Of a DNA stretch of 64,000 nt, positions 20,096-30,420 are shown in pieces. Made by a program: the position numbers and the translations under genes. The notes beneath the pieces were generated by a model. That model saw nothing but the letters and a program-made list of their open reading frames with translations, was not told where the DNA came from and did not search any database. This DNA comes from Phreatobacter oligotrophus (GTDB lineage Bacteria; Pseudomonadota; Alphaproteobacteria; Rhizobiales; Phreatobacteraceae). The stretch is taken from NCBI RefSeq assembly GCF_003046185.1, contig NZ_PZZL01000009.1:62001-126000 (forward strand), written 5' to 3'. Every line of letters begins with the position of its first letter. Positions within the stretch are counted from its first letter, which is position 1.

Positions 20096-22366
20096 ATGCC
20101 GATGCGCCCCGCATTCGGCGGACCCCGCCTCCTGCTCCGTCGCCTCCGCGAGGTGATGGCGGAGCAGATCTCGGCGCAGGAACGCCTCGACAAGATCGTG
20201 GTGCTGATCGCGGCCAACATGGTGGCCGAGGTCTGCTCGGTCTATGTGCTGCGCGTCGACGGGACCCTCGAACTCTATGCCACCCAGGGCCTCAACCGCG
20301 AGGCGGTCCACCTTACGGTCATGCGCGCCGGCGAGGGCCTCGTCGGCCTGGTGGCCCAGACGGCCGAGGCGCTGAACCTCTCCGACGCCCAGGAGCATCC
20401 CTCCTTCTCCTTCAAGCCGGAGACGGGCGAGGAGATCTTCCACTCCTTCCTCGGCGTGCCGATCCTGCGCGGCGGCAACACGCTCGGTGTCCTTGTCGTC
20501 CAGAACAGGGCGCACCGGAAATACGAGGAAGACGAGGTCGAGGCGCTGCAGACGACCTCGATGGTACTCGCCGAGATGATCGCCTCGGGCGAGCTCTCGG
20601 CGCTCGCCCCGCCTGGCCAGGAACCGGTAGCGCGTCGTCCGCTTCACTTGCCCGGCGAGGGCCTCGCCGATGGCGTCGGCCTTGGCCATGTCGTGCTGCA
20701 TGAGCCGCGCATCCATGTCGCCAAGCTCATCGCCGACGATCCGGCGCGCGAACTGGTGCGGATGGAAACGGCGATCGAGGCCCTGCGCGCCGAGATCGAC
20801 GATATGCTGGACGACGAGGCGGTGGCCCGCGGCGGCGAGCATCGCGACATTCTCGAAGCCTACCGCATGTTCGCCCATGACCGCGGCTTCGTCCGCCGGC
20901 TCAAGGAGGCGGTGAGCACCGGCATCACCGCGGAAGCGGCGGTGGAGCGCGTCCAGTCGGACAACCGCGCCCGCATGATGCGCCAGACCGACCCCTACCT
21001 GCGCGAGCGGATGCACGACCTGGACGACATCGCCAACCGGCTGATGCGACAGCTCACCGGCGACAAGGGCGTCATGCCCGCGGAGCTGCCGGACAACGCC
21101 ATCGTCGTCGCCCGCCACATGGGCCCGGCCGCCCTGCTCGACTATGATCGCACCAAGCTGCGCGGCCTGGTGCTGGAGGAGGCGGGTGCCACCAGCCACG
21201 TCGCCATCGTCGCCCGCGCGCTGGGCATTCCCACGGTTGGCCAGGCGGAGAACGCCACCAGTCTGGCCGATCCGGGCGATGCCATCATCATCGACGGCGC
21301 GACGGGCGAGGTGCACCTGCGCCCGACCAGCGACGTCGAGAACGCCTATGCCGAGAAGGTGCGCTTCCGCGCCCGCCGGCAGGCGCAATATGCCGCCATC
21401 CGCCACCTGCCCGCCGTCACCCGCGACGGCGTCGAGGTGAAGCTGCACCTCAATGCCGGGCTGATGGTCGACCTGCCCTTCCTCGAGGAGACGGGAGCCT
21501 CTGGCATTGGCCTGTTCCGCACCGAGTTGCAGTTCATGGTGGCCAATGCCCTGCCGCGCACCGCCGAGCAGCTCGACCTCTACCGCAAGGTGCTGGATGC
21601 GGCGGGAGACCGCCCGGTGACCTTCCGCACCCTCGATATCGGCGGCGACAAGGTCCTGCCCTACATGGAGGTCATCCAGGAGGAGAACCCGGCCATGGGC
21701 TGGCGGGCCATCCGCCTCGGCCTCGACCGCCCCGGCCTCTTGCGCAGCCAGGTCCGCGCCATGCTGCGCGCCGCGGCCGGCCGCGAGATCCGCATCATGT
21801 TCCCGATGATCGCGGCGGTGGAGGAGTTCGACGCGGCGAAGGCCATCGTCGAGCGCGAGCTGACCCATCTGCGCCGCCACGACCATCGCATGCCCGACCG
21901 TGTCCAGGTCGGCGCCATGGTCGAGGTGCCAGCCCTGCTGTTCCAGCTCGACGAGCTGCTGCCGCGCGTTGATTTCCTCTCGGTCGGATCCAACGACCTC
22001 GTCCAGTTCATGTTCGCAGTGGATCGCGGCAACAACCGCGTCGCCAACCGCTTCGACACCATGTCGCCGCCGATCCTGCGCGCGCTCCGCCTGCTCGCGC
22101 GCAAGGGCCACGAGCACGGCAAGCTCGTCACGCTCTGCGGCGAACTGGCCTCGCGGCCGCTCGAGGCCATGATCCTGGCGGCGCTCGGCTTCCGCTCGCT
22201 GTCGCTGTCGCCCGCAGCGGTGGGGCCGGTGAAGTCGGTGATCCGCGACCTCGACCTCGCCCGCGTCACCGCCCTCGTCGACGATCTCATCGACAAGCCG
22301 AAGCCGGGCCTCTCCATCCGCCAGCGCCTGCGCGATTTCGCCGAGGCGGAGGGCGTGAGCCTCTGA
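20096..22366 (+). CDS. ptsP: phosphoenolpyruvate-protein phosphotransferase PtsP (EI-Ntr)
   Basis: 756 residues from the ATG at 20096; 20102 is equally likely, and the 5' part of the open frame before this looks non-coding. The order is a GAF sensor domain (about 10-150), the EI N-domain, the phospho-histidine loop [16 protein letters not shown] near 370, then the PEP-binding barrel with [10 protein letters not shown] and [11 protein letters not shown]. It starts the nitrogen phosphotransfer chain and answers to glutamine through the GAF domain. Its TGA shares a base with the prfA ATG. Confidence 0.95.
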   Translation: MPMRPAFGGPRLLLRRLREVMAEQISAQERLDKIVVLIAANMVAEVCSVYVLRVDGTLELYATQGLNREAVHLTVMRAGEGLVGLVAQTAEALNLSDAQEHPSFSFKPETGEEIFHSFLGVPILRGGNTLGVLVVQNRAHRKYEEDEVEALQTTSMVLAEMIASGELSALAPPGQEPVARRPLHLPGEGLADGVGLGHVVLHEPRIHVAKLIADDPARELVRMETAIEALRAEIDDMLDDEAVARGGEHRDILEAYRMFAHDRGFVRRLKEAVSTGITAEAAVERVQSDNRARMMRQTDPYLRERMHDLDDIANRLMRQLTGDKGVMPAELPDNAIVVARHMGPAALLDYDRTKLRGLVLEEAGATSHVAIVARALGIPTVGQAENATSLADPGDAIIIDGATGEVHLRPTSDVENAYAEKVRFRARRQAQYAAIRHLPAVTRDGVEVKLHLNAGLMVDLPFLEETGASGIGLFRTELQFMVANALPRTAEQLDLYRKVLDAAGDRPVTFRTLDIGGDKVLPYMEVIQEENPAMGWRAIRLGLDRPGLLRSQVRAMLRAAAGREIRIMFPMIAAVEEFDAAKAIVERELTHLRRHDHRMPDRVQVGAMVEVPALLFQLDELLPRVDFLSVGSNDLVQFMFAVDRGNNRVANRFDTMSPPILRALRLLARKGHEHGKLVTLCGELASRPLEAMILAALGFRSLSLSPAAVGPVKSVIRDLDLARVTALVDDLIDKPKPGLSIRQRLRDFAEAEGVSL

Positions 22367-23439
22367 TGCTGCCCGTCGCCAAGCTGGATGCCCTCGTGGT
22401 TCGCCGCGACATCGTCGAGGCGGAGCTGTCCGCTGGCGTGGAGGGGGAGCGTTACATCGCCCTGTCGCGCGAGTTTGCCGAACTCTCGCCGGTGGTGGAG
22501 GCGATCCGCGCCTATCGCGCCGCGGAGGCGGAGCTTGCCGATATCGCCCAGATCCTTGCCGATCCCGCGACAGACCGCGAGATGGTGGCCCTGGCCCACG
22601 AGGAAAAGCCGGCGCTGGAAGAGCGCCTCGCCGCCCTCGAGCATCAGCTGCGCCTCGCCCTCCTGCCGAAGGATGCCGCCGACGCCAAGAACGCCATCCT
22701 CGAGATCCGCGCCGGCACCGGTGGTGACGAGGCCTCGCTTTTCGCCGGCGACCTCTACCGGATGTATGAGCGCTATGCTGCGCTCCAGGGCTGGCAGGTC
22801 GAGCTGATCTCGGCGAGCGAGGGCACGGTCGGCGGCTACAAGGAGATTGTTGCCGAGATTCGCGGCGCCGGCGCCTATGCTCGCCTGAAGTTCGAAAGCG
22901 GCGTCCATCGTGTCCAGCGCGTGCCGGCCACCGAATCCGGCGGGCGCATCCACACCTCCGCCGCGACGGTGGCCGTGCTGCCCGAGGCGGAGGAGGTCGA
23001 CCTCGCCATCGACGAGAGCGACCTCAGGATCGACACGATGCGGGCTGGTGGCGCAGGCGGCCAGCACGTCAACAAGACGGAATCGGCGGTCCGCATCACC
23101 CACGTGCCCACTGGAACGGTGGTTGTCGTGCAGGACGAGCGCTCCCAGCACAAGAACCGTGCCCGCGCCATGGCCATCCTGCGCTCCCGCCTCTACGACG
23201 AGGAGCGCCGCCGCCTCGCCGCGACCCGCGCCGAGGACCGCAAGCTCCAGGTCGGTTCCGGCGATCGGTCCGAGCGCATCCGCACCTACAACTTCCCGCA
23301 GGGGCGCGTCACCGACCATCGCATCGAGCTGACGCTGTACAAGCTGCCCGAGATCATCGCCGGCACCGCGCTGGGCGAGATCATCGACGCCCTGGTTGCC
23401 GACCATCAGGCGGGCCTGCTCGCCGCGGAAGCGGCGTGA
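22366..23439 (+). CDS. prfA: peptide chain release factor 1
   Basis: 357 residues, normal RF1 length. The peptidyl-tRNA hydrolysis motif GGQ is seen in [18 protein letters not shown] near residue 230. The RF1-type stop-codon recognition loop is the P-T type ([17 protein letters not shown]). It releases proteins at UAA/UAG. It is coupled to ptsP through TGATG and to prmC through GTGA. Confidence 0.97.
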   Translation: MLPVAKLDALVVRRDIVEAELSAGVEGERYIALSREFAELSPVVEAIRAYRAAEAELADIAQILADPATDREMVALAHEEKPALEERLAALEHQLRLALLPKDAADAKNAILEIRAGTGGDEASLFAGDLYRMYERYAALQGWQVELISASEGTVGGYKEIVAEIRGAGAYARLKFESGVHRVQRVPATESGGRIHTSAATVAVLPEAEEVDLAIDESDLRIDTMRAGGAGGQHVNKTESAVRITHVPTGTVVVVQDERSQHKNRARAMAILRSRLYDEERRRLAATRAEDRKLQVGSGDRSERIRTYNFPQGRVTDHRIELTLYKLPEIIAGTALGEIIDALVADHQAGLLAAEAA

Positions 23440-24293
23440 CGGGCGCCGGTGCCACCATCGCCGCCGCCCGCCGCGCCGCGGCCGAGCGGCTCGGCGTCGC
23501 GGGCCTTCCCGACGCCTCGCTGGACGCGCGGCTGCTGCTGATGAGCGTCTGCGGCGTGGACCCTGCCCATCCCGGCTCGGCCGCGCAGCGCCCGCTCACC
23601 GCCGATGAGGCTGAGCGTTTCGAGGCGCTCCTCGCCCGTCGGCTGGCCCGCGAGCCCATCGCCCGCATCCTCGGCGCCGCCGCGTTTCACGGCCTGCCGC
23701 TGATCCTCAACGCGGACTGCCTGATCCCGCGCGGTGACACCGAGGCGCTGGTGGAGGCGGCTCTTGCCGTCCTCCCCACCGGCGAACCGCGCCGCATCCT
23801 CGACCTCGGTACCGGACCCGGCACGATCCTGCTGGCGCTCCTCACGGAGCGGCCGCAGGCGACCGGCCTCGGCATCGACCTCTCAGCCCACGCCATCGCG
23901 GCAGCCGAGGCCAATGCCGCGAGCCTGGGGCTTGCCAGCCGTGTCCGCTTTCGCAGCGGCTCCTGGGCGGAAGGGATCACCGAGACCTTCGACCTCGTCG
24001 TCTCCAACCCGCCCTACATTCCCTCCGCCACCTGCGAGGCGCTGGAGCCGGAAGTGGCGCTCCATGACCCCCGCCGGGCACTGGATGGGGGTGCGGACGG
24101 GCTCGACGCCTATCGCGCCATCCTCACCGCCGCGCCCCGCCTGCTGGCGCCCGGTGGTCGCCTGATGGTGGAGATTGGCATCGGCCAGGCGCCGGATGTC
24201 GTGGCCATCGCCCGCCATCTCGGTTTGCGGCTGATCAGTCTGCACTCGGATCTCGGCGCGGTGCCGCGCGCTCTGGTCTTCGCGTTGGCCTAG
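23436..24293 (+). CDS. prmC: release factor glutamine methyltransferase PrmC
   Basis: 285 residues starting at GTG 23436, overlapping the prfA stop by four bases. SAM-binding motif [13 protein letters not shown] is near residue 125, and the amide-N-methyltransferase signature NPPYIP is near 190. It methylates the GGQ glutamine of the release factor encoded immediately upstream, which explains the tight pairing. Confidence 0.96.
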   Translation: MTGAGATIAAARRAAAERLGVAGLPDASLDARLLLMSVCGVDPAHPGSAAQRPLTADEAERFEALLARRLAREPIARILGAAAFHGLPLILNADCLIPRGDTEALVEAALAVLPTGEPRRILDLGTGPGTILLALLTERPQATGLGIDLSAHAIAAAEANAASLGLASRVRFRSGSWAEGITETFDLVVSNPPYIPSATCEALEPEVALHDPRRALDGGADGLDAYRAILTAAPRLLAPGGRLMVEIGIGQAPDVVAIARHLGLRLISLHSDLGAVPRALVFALA

Positions 24294-24296
24294 GCG

Positions 24297-25148
24297 TCAA
24301 TTGGCGCCGACGCGGAATATCGTGGCCCGATACTCGGCCGAATCCGTGACGCCCACGTCATAGATCAGGGCGACGACCACGGCGATGCTGCGGCCATTGG
24401 TGCTGCGGTAGACATCGGTCACCTGGGCCCGGGAGAAGCAGGTCCTGGGCGGGAGGGTGTGCGCGAGTTCGACGCTTCGCGTGCGGAAGGCCTGAGGGGA
24501 ACGGTTCGCCGCTTCCGGATCCCACGGCGGAATCTCCGGTGCCAGGGTGATCGTCAGGCGGTGGTTCTCGCTTGTCTCCCGCTCCCGGCAGGCAAGGTCC
24601 GGGTCTTCCGGCACCGGCATGGCTGCGGTGACAGTGTATTTCATCGCCGTCCCAGGATGGGCCCCGATGATGTCGGGCTGGTCCATCACCCGCACCGGTC
24701 CGGCAGCCTCGGTGAGGTCGGTCAGGGCGAGGCCGCCAAGGCGGCGGCCCGCATCCGTCAGCCGCAGGGCCTGGAGTGGCCGGCGGGTGGCGGCGCGGGT
24801 CCAGCGCCGGATGACCTCCGTCGTGGTGGTGGCCTCGTCGTCCTCCTTGAAGCGGAAGCCGCGCAGGGCGAGCCGTCGCGGATCATTCGCTTCGCTTTCG
24901 AAGGCGAGTTGCGTCGCGCCGCGGGGAAAGCCCGTTGCCGACAGGCCCGTGAGCGCGTCGACGACGTCCACGGCGAAGGCGCCGCGTTCCGATACGCCGT
25001 CATTGCCATCCTGTTCGAATCCGAAATGGCGGCCATCGGCCGAGAAGCCGAGGAAGCGCAGATCGGGCGCTTGCCCGAGCTCCCGGGCGGCGAGTGGCCC
25101 AGCGATCGCGAGAAGCGCGACGCAGGCAGAGGCGAGGAGACGGTGCAT
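24297..25148 (-). CDS. DUF2259-like secreted protein
   Basis: 283 residues from the ATG at 25148, which begins a clear signal peptide (LLASACVALLAIAGPLAARE). The mature start DLRFLGFSADGRHFGFEQDG recalls the beta-propeller-like openings of DUF2259 predicted secreted proteins. The reading frame extends further upstream, but that part covers a dispersed palindrome and is not coding. Function unknown. Convergent with prmC, 3 bp apart. Confidence 0.75.
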   Translation of the reverse strand: MHRLLASACVALLAIAGPLAARELGQAPDLRFLGFSADGRHFGFEQDGNDGVSERGAFAVDVVDALTGLSATGFPRGATQLAFESEANDPRRLALRGFRFKEDDEATTTTEVIRRWTRAATRRPLQALRLTDAGRRLGGLALTDLTEAAGPVRVMDQPDIIGAHPGTAMKYTVTAAMPVPEDPDLACRERETSENHRLTITLAPEIPPWDPEAANRSPQAFRTRSVELAHTLPPRTCFSRAQVTDVYRSTNGRSIAVVVALIYDVGVTDSAEYRATIFRVGAN

Positions 25149-25208
25149 CAGAGGGGTCCGTGAGCGGGTGTCACGCCCTTGTCGCGCGCCTGACGCTCCA
25201 CGGCATGT

Positions 25209-25227
25209 CGCCGGCGAGACGCCGGCG
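25209..25227. repeat. REP-like palindrome
   Basis: CGCCGGCG-AGA-CGCCGGCG forms an 8-bp hairpin in the gap between the Bax-inhibitor-like gene and the DUF2259 gene. Translated on the minus strand, the surrounding DNA gives GNAGVSPA, a peptide I know as a recurrent translation artefact of dispersed bacterial repeats. Probably one copy of a REP-type element. Confidence 0.4.
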
Positions 25228-25255
25228 TTTCCCACGTTGCTTGCCCCAAAAGCAG

Positions 25256-25281
25256 AACCCCCGGCGCGGTGGCCGGGGGTT
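25256..25281 (-). terminator. terminator of Bax-inhibitor-like gene
   Basis: A perfect 10-bp stem (AACCCCCGGC / GCCGGGGGTT) with a 6-base loop lies just past the stop at 25317. On the minus strand it is followed by CTGCTTTTGG, fitting an intrinsic terminator. Confidence 0.65.
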
Positions 25282-25316
25282 CCGTCAGATCGGGAAGGCC
25301 TGGGAGGGTGTGACGA

Positions 25317-26162
25317 TCACTCGTCGCGCGAACCCAGCAGGGACATCAGGAACTGGAACATGCCCACGAAGTCCATGTAGAGCTGGAGTGCGCCGAAGAT
25401 GGCGGCCTTCTGGATGATCGAGCCGTCCTGGGCATAGGACAGGCTGTAGATGTACTCGTTCTTGATGTTCTGCGTGTCGTAGGCGGTGAGGCCCGCGAAG
25501 ATCAGAACGCCAACCACCGAGATGATCCACTGCAGCATGGACGAGCCCTGGCCGGTGAAGGCAGCGATGCCGATGTTCACCAGCGAGGCGATGATCAGGC
25601 CGAAGAGACCCATCATCAGGAAGGTGCCCATGCCCGAGAGGTCACGCTTGGTCGTGTAACCCCACAGCGACAGGGCGCCGAAGGAGGCCGCAGTGATGAA
25701 GAACACGCGGGCGACCGAGGTGTGGGCATAGACCAGCAGGATGGTCGTCAGCGAGACGCCGACCAGCGCCGCATAGACCCAGAAGGTCATCTGCGCTGCG
25801 GGAGCGCTGAGCCGGTCAGCGCGGAACGACAGCAGCAGCACCACGCCGAGGGGGGCGAGGATGACGACGAACTTGAACCAGCTGGCGAAGAGGAAGGCGC
25901 CGAAGGGCGTCAGATACTGACCGCCGGAGACGCGCATGGCGCCGCGGGCCGTCTGCTGGGCCAGCGAGGCATCGCCGGTGACCGAGAGCATGTAGATGCC
26001 CATGGCGGCGAGGCCGGTGATGGCCAGGCCGATCATCATGTAATTGTACACGCCCAGCATGTAGGAGCGGAGCCCCTGGTCGATCTGAGCCTGCTGGATG
26101 GCCGTCGGCTGGCCGTAGCCGTAGCCGCCATAGGCCTGGGCGTTCGGATCGTAGTAGGACAT
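25317..26162 (-). CDS. Bax inhibitor-1/YccA family membrane protein
   Basis: 281 residues with a Gly/Tyr-rich N-terminus followed by seven membrane spans, the BI-1 topology. ITGLAAMGIYML and AAIFGALQLYMDFVGMF (last helix with the conserved acidic position) are family-typical. Bacterial members are inner-membrane proteins linked to FtsH or calcium leak; the role here is not known. Single gene with its own terminator. Confidence 0.92.
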   Translation of the reverse strand: MSYYDPNAQAYGGYGYGQPTAIQQAQIDQGLRSYMLGVYNYMMIGLAITGLAAMGIYMLSVTGDASLAQQTARGAMRVSGGQYLTPFGAFLFASWFKFVVILAPLGVVLLLSFRADRLSAPAAQMTFWVYAALVGVSLTTILLVYAHTSVARVFFITAASFGALSLWGYTTKRDLSGMGTFLMMGLFGLIIASLVNIGIAAFTGQGSSMLQWIISVVGVLIFAGLTAYDTQNIKNEYIYSLSYAQDGSIIQKAAIFGALQLYMDFVGMFQFLMSLLGSRDE

Positions 26163-26323
26163 GGAGAACCTCTGGCTTTCCCTGTGGGCGACCCATCAAC
26201 TGGTCCGCCCTTCGTCCGAAATATGGCTGACGCAGCGCAGGATACAAGCTTCCTCATTGACGCAGGCGCATGCGGGTTTGCCGGTGCGGTCCTTTGTCGC
26301 AAGGGCTCGCCGGGCGGCTTTCC

Positions 26324-28903
26324 TCACATGTTGCGCAGCACCGGGGCCGGCTTCTCGCCGAGCGCCCGCCAGGTCCCGACAAGGCCGAAACCGACGGTCA
26401 GAAGGATGGCGAGGAGGATGATGAGGGCGGCCTCCAGGGGTGCGAAAGCGAAGGGAATGTTCATCACCCGGGTGGTGATCACCCAGGCCGTGACCGATCC
26501 CGCCGCCAGCCCGAACAGCGCCGTCACCGTGCCCAGCAGGGCATATTCGGTGGCATAGGTTCGGATCAGCATGGCGCGCGGCGCACCGAGCGTCTTCAGG
26601 ATCACCGCGTCATAGACACGGGCACGGTGACCGGCGGCGAGCGCGCCAGCGAGGACGAGGATCGCCGCCACCAGCGTGACGATGCTCGCCCCGCGGATGC
26701 CGGTGCCGATCTGGGTGGCGAGCTGGCCGACCGCCTCCAGCGCGTCCTTCACGCGTACGGTTGTCACGGCGGGGAACGCGCTGGCGACCTGCTGGAGCAG
26801 GGCGATCTCTTCCGCCGCCGTCGCGGCATGGCGATAGGTCAGCGTCGCCAGATGCGCATGGGGCGCGCCGCGGAACGTGTTCGGCGAGAAGACGACGATG
26901 AAGTTGATGCCGAGATTGTCCCACTGGATGTTGCGGAAATTGGCAATCCGGGCGGTGATGTTGCGGCCGAGGACGTTCACCGTCACCTCGTCGCCGATCT
27001 TCAGGCCGAAACCCTGGCCCATGCGCTCGTCGAACGAGACGAGCGGCGGGCCGTTATAGTCGGCCGGCCACCACGATCCCTCCACCACGCGGGAATTCTG
27101 CGGGACGCTCGCCGCATAGGTGATGCCGCGGTCGCCGCGCAGGGCCCAGGCGATGTCGTCGCGGGCACGGATCTCCTCGACCGGACGTCCGCCGAGGCGA
27201 ACGAAACGGCCGCGCAGCATCGGCACGCGATTGAGTTCGGCGTCGGGCGCCTTCTCGGCGATGAAGGCATCGAAGCGCGGCGCCTCGGCATTGACGATGT
27301 CGACGAAGAAGAAGGAGGGCGCGCGGGCCGGCAGGGCGTCCTCGATCTGCCGGCGGAAGCTGGCATCGACAAGGGCGATGACCGCGAGAAGCGTCAGGCC
27401 GAGGCCGAGCGACAGCACCACCGAGGGCGTGAGCGCGCCGGGGCGGTGCAGGTTGGCGACCGCCAGTCGCAGGCTGGTGTTGCGGGCCCGCGGCATTCGC
27501 GCCGCAATGGCCATGATGCCGGCGGCGACCAGCCGGAGCGTCACGAAGATGCCGGCGGCGCCCGCCATGAAGCCCATGGCGAGGCGCGGGTTGAAGGAGG
27601 TTGCGACCGACAGGCCGACCAGCACCGCCAGCGTTCCGGCGACGAGCGCGAGATAGCGCGGCCGCGGCCAGCGCCGTGTGCCGTCGACCGTGTCGCGGAA
27701 CAGCGCGGAGACCGGGATGTCGTGGGCGCGTCCGAGCGGCCAGAGCGCAAAGGCCAGCGCCACGAGCAGCCCATAGGCGGCGGCGGTCGCCAGCTCCAGC
27801 GGCTGCACGGTGGTAGAGACGGGGATCGGAATGACGCTGCCGAAGGCGCCGACAACGAGGCTGGGCAATGCCGCGCCGGCAGCGAGACCGATGGCCGTGC
27901 CGACCAGCGCCAGCAGGCCCACCTGGGTCAGGGTCGCGGCGAAGACGAGGCCGCCGGTGGCGCCCAGCGCCTTCAGCGTCGCGATATCGTCGCGCTTGCG
28001 GTCCACCAGGCTCGCCACCGCATTGGCGACGCCGACCCCGCCGACGAGGAGCGCGGTGAGGCCGACCAGGGTCAGGAACTGCGAGAAGCGCTCGATCTGG
28101 CTGGCGAGCTGCGGCGAGGCGTTCATCCGCGTCCGCACCTCGAAGCCGGCATCGGGGAAGCGGGAGCGCATGTCGGCGACGACGCGGCGGATATCCGCCT
28201 CGCTGGTCTGCGAGGAGCCGAGGTCGAGCTGGTACATCCAGCGGATGAGCGAGCCTGGCTGGATGAGGCCGGAGGCCCGGAAGGCGTCAAGCGACAGGAT
28301 GAGCCGCGGTCCGAAACCGAGCCCGCCGGCGAGCCGGTCGGGCTCGGAGCGGATCACGCCGGCAATGCGCAGCGGCCGGTCGCCGAGGATGAGGCTGTCG
28401 CCGACCTTGAGGTCGAGACGGGCGAGGAGGGCAGCCTCCACCAGCGCGCCGGGCAGGCCGTCCCGTGGGGCCAGCGCCGCGGCGGCGGTGGTGGCCGGTT
28501 CCGTCTCCAGCCTGCCGACCAGCGGATAGAGGCCGGGATCGACGGCCTTCAGCTCCACCAGCGAGGATTTCGTCGCATCGCCCGTTGCCGTCGTGCGCGC
28601 CATGGCGCGGGTGGTCGCCATCGTGGCGACCGTGCCGCGTTCGCCCAGCGCCGCCACCACGGCAGCCGGCAGCTCCGTATGGAGCAGCTGGAACGAGGCA
28701 TCGGCGCCGAGGATGACCCGGCCCTCGCGTTCGAGGCCCTCGACGAGGCCCCGCGCGAAAGAACCGACGCCCGCAATGGCGGCGACCCCCAGGGCGATGC
28801 AGGCGATGAAGGTGCCAAAGCCGCGGATGCCACCGCGCAGGTCGCGCAGGCCCAGGCGAATGGCGGTCGGGAAGCGCGACGGACGCGCGACGAAGTTGCT
28901 CAC
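26324..28903 (-). CDS. FtsX-like ABC transporter permease (YbbP type)
   Basis: 859 residues from the GTG at 28903, which overlaps the ATPase stop by four bases (GTGA). It has an N-terminal span, a large periplasmic domain, and two blocks of FtsX-like spans (about residues 250-490 and 730-850), giving the ten-helix layout of YbbP proteins. With the adjacent YbbA-type ATPase it forms a mechanotransmitting or lipoprotein-type ABC complex in the inner membrane. The TesA-like esterase next door is the usual neighbour of this pair. Confidence 0.9.
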   Translation of the reverse strand: MSNFVARPSRFPTAIRLGLRDLRGGIRGFGTFIACIALGVAAIAGVGSFARGLVEGLEREGRVILGADASFQLLHTELPAAVVAALGERGTVATMATTRAMARTTATGDATKSSLVELKAVDPGLYPLVGRLETEPATTAAAALAPRDGLPGALVEAALLARLDLKVGDSLILGDRPLRIAGVIRSEPDRLAGGLGFGPRLILSLDAFRASGLIQPGSLIRWMYQLDLGSSQTSEADIRRVVADMRSRFPDAGFEVRTRMNASPQLASQIERFSQFLTLVGLTALLVGGVGVANAVASLVDRKRDDIATLKALGATGGLVFAATLTQVGLLALVGTAIGLAAGAALPSLVVGAFGSVIPIPVSTTVQPLELATAAAYGLLVALAFALWPLGRAHDIPVSALFRDTVDGTRRWPRPRYLALVAGTLAVLVGLSVATSFNPRLAMGFMAGAAGIFVTLRLVAAGIMAIAARMPRARNTSLRLAVANLHRPGALTPSVVLSLGLGLTLLAVIALVDASFRRQIEDALPARAPSFFFVDIVNAEAPRFDAFIAEKAPDAELNRVPMLRGRFVRLGGRPVEEIRARDDIAWALRGDRGITYAASVPQNSRVVEGSWWPADYNGPPLVSFDERMGQGFGLKIGDEVTVNVLGRNITARIANFRNIQWDNLGINFIVVFSPNTFRGAPHAHLATLTYRHAATAAEEIALLQQVASAFPAVTTVRVKDALEAVGQLATQIGTGIRGASIVTLVAAILVLAGALAAGHRARVYDAVILKTLGAPRAMLIRTYATEYALLGTVTALFGLAAGSVTAWVITTRVMNIPFAFAPLEAALIILLAILLTVGFGLVGTWRALGEKPAPVLRNM

Positions 28904-29622
28904 GCCACCGCCTCCGGGGCGCGGCTGTCCTCGACGATGACGCCGGAGCGAAGCCGCACGACGCGATCGCAACTCTCGGCAAGGCTGCGGTCATGGGTGA
29001 CGAGGACGAGGGTCGCGCCGCGCTCGGCCTGTTTGGCGAACATCAGGTCGATGATCGTGCGGCCGGTGGTTTCATCGAGATTGCCGGTCGGCTCGTCGGC
29101 GAAGAGGATTTCCGGCTGCACCGAGAGCGCCCGCGCCAGTGCCGTGCGCTGCTGCTCACCGCCGGACATCTGGGTCGGGTAGTGGTCGAGCCGCGAGCCG
29201 AGGCCGACGGCGGCAAGTTCGTCGGCGGCGCGTTCGAAGGCATGGGCCTCGCCGGCAAGTTCCAGCGGCACGGCGACATTCTCCAGCGCCGTCATGGTCG
29301 GGATGAGGTGGAAGGACTGGAAGACGATGCCGGCATGTCGGCCGCGAAAACGGGCGAGGGCGTCCTCATCCAGCCTGGTGATCTCGGTGCCGGCGACGGT
29401 CACCGTGCCGGAATCGGGCTTCTCCAGCCCCGCCATCACCATGAGCAGGGTCGACTTGCCCGATCCCGAGGGCCCGACGAGGCCCACCGACTGGCCCTGG
29501 GCGATGCTCAGCGTCAGTCCCTTCAGGATATGGACGCGCGAAGCGCCGCGGCCAAGCGACAGCTCGACCTTGTCGACGACAATGGCCGGGCGGGAGGCGG
29601 GAGGAGCTGCGGCGGGCTGCAT
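28900..29622 (-). CDS. LolD/YbbA-type ABC transporter ATPase
   Basis: 240 residues from the ATG at 29622. Walker A GPSGSGKST near residue 55, signature MSGGEQQR, Walker B ILFADEPTGNLD and H-loop LVTHD are intact. The MacB/LolD/YbbA character comes from EPTGNLDE and the FQSFHLIPTMTALENVAVP block. It pairs with the coupled FtsX-like permease. It is divergent from the esterase with a 57-bp gap. Confidence 0.92.
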   Translation of the reverse strand: MQPAAAPPASRPAIVVDKVELSLGRGASRVHILKGLTLSIAQGQSVGLVGPSGSGKSTLLMVMAGLEKPDSGTVTVAGTEITRLDEDALARFRGRHAGIVFQSFHLIPTMTALENVAVPLELAGEAHAFERAADELAAVGLGSRLDHYPTQMSGGEQQRTALARALSVQPEILFADEPTGNLDETTGRTIIDLMFAKQAERGATLVLVTHDRSLAESCDRVVRLRSGVIVEDSRAPEAVA

Positions 29623-29679
29623 CGGCGCGATGGTCCATCGAAGAGGCCGCACATTGCGGCGGTGCACACGGAACCCTAG

Positions 29680-30366
29680 ATGGCGGGAATGGCCTTGTTT
29701 GGGAAGGGACCACCTGTGCGACAGTTCGTGATCGGCCTTGCCGCCGCCTGCGCCGCCCTCATCGTGGCCGTGCCGGCGACCGCCCAGACGCCGCGGCCTG
29801 TCACCATCGTCGCTCTCGGCGACAGCCTCACCGCGGGTTACCAGCTGCCGCCCGCCGATGCCTTTCCGGTGAAGCTGCAGGCCGCGCTTCGGGCGAAGGG
29901 CGTGGCGGTGACGGTGGAGAATGCCGGCGTTTCCGGCGACACCTCGTCCGGCGGTCTCGATCGGCTCGACTGGGCCGTGGGCGACGGCGTGGATGCGGTG
30001 ATCCTCGAGCTCGGAGCCAACGACGCCCTGCGCGGCATCGACCCGGCGATCACCCGCCGCAACCTCGACGCCATCATCACCCGGCTTAAGGAGCGGAACA
30101 TCCCGATCCTGCTCACCGGCATGATCGCCCCGCCGAACATGGGCTCTACCTATGGCGCGGCCTTCAACCCGATCTTCCCGGATCTCGCGGCGAAGCACGG
30201 CCTGCTCTTCGATCCCTTCTTTCTCGAAGGCGTCGCCGCCGAGCGCGACCTGAACCTCGCCGACGGGATGCATCCGAACGGCCGCGGCGTCGACGTCATC
30301 GTCCGGCGCATCCTGCCGAAGGTCGAGGAACTGATCGCACAGGTGCGATCCCGCCGTGGCGGTTGA
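29680..30366 (+). CDS. TesA-like SGNH arylesterase
   Basis: 228 residues with a signal peptide ending TAQTP, so periplasmic. SGNH blocks are visible: nucleophile Ser in ALGDSLTAGY, Gly in NAGVSGDTSSGG, Asn in ELGANDALRG, and the Asp/His pair in DGMHPNGRG. It hydrolyses acyl or aryl esters (thioesterase I/lysophospholipase L1 family). The divergent YbbAP-type ABC pair is its conserved companion. Confidence 0.92.
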   Translation: MAGMALFGKGPPVRQFVIGLAAACAALIVAVPATAQTPRPVTIVALGDSLTAGYQLPPADAFPVKLQAALRAKGVAVTVENAGVSGDTSSGGLDRLDWAVGDGVDAVILELGANDALRGIDPAITRRNLDAIITRLKERNIPILLTGMIAPPNMGSTYGAAFNPIFPDLAAKHGLLFDPFFLEGVAAERDLNLADGMHPNGRGVDVIVRRILPKVEELIAQVRSRRGG

Positions 30367-30420
30367 CGGCCACCGGCACCCCACCTAACGACGAGGGCTC
30401 ATCCCCGCGAGACCTGTCCC

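Noticed and set aside
20021-22117. 698-residue open frame antisense to ptsP
   Set aside because: Shadow of ptsP with the same low-information composition.
26270-29182. 970-residue open frame antisense to the FtsX-like permease
   Set aside because: Arg/Glu/Gly-rich shadow; the permease and ATPase on the other strand have full motifs and a GTGA overlap.
29650-29680. GGAAC before the esterase gene
   Set aside because: No CGTT or GGTT at 16 or 17 bases.
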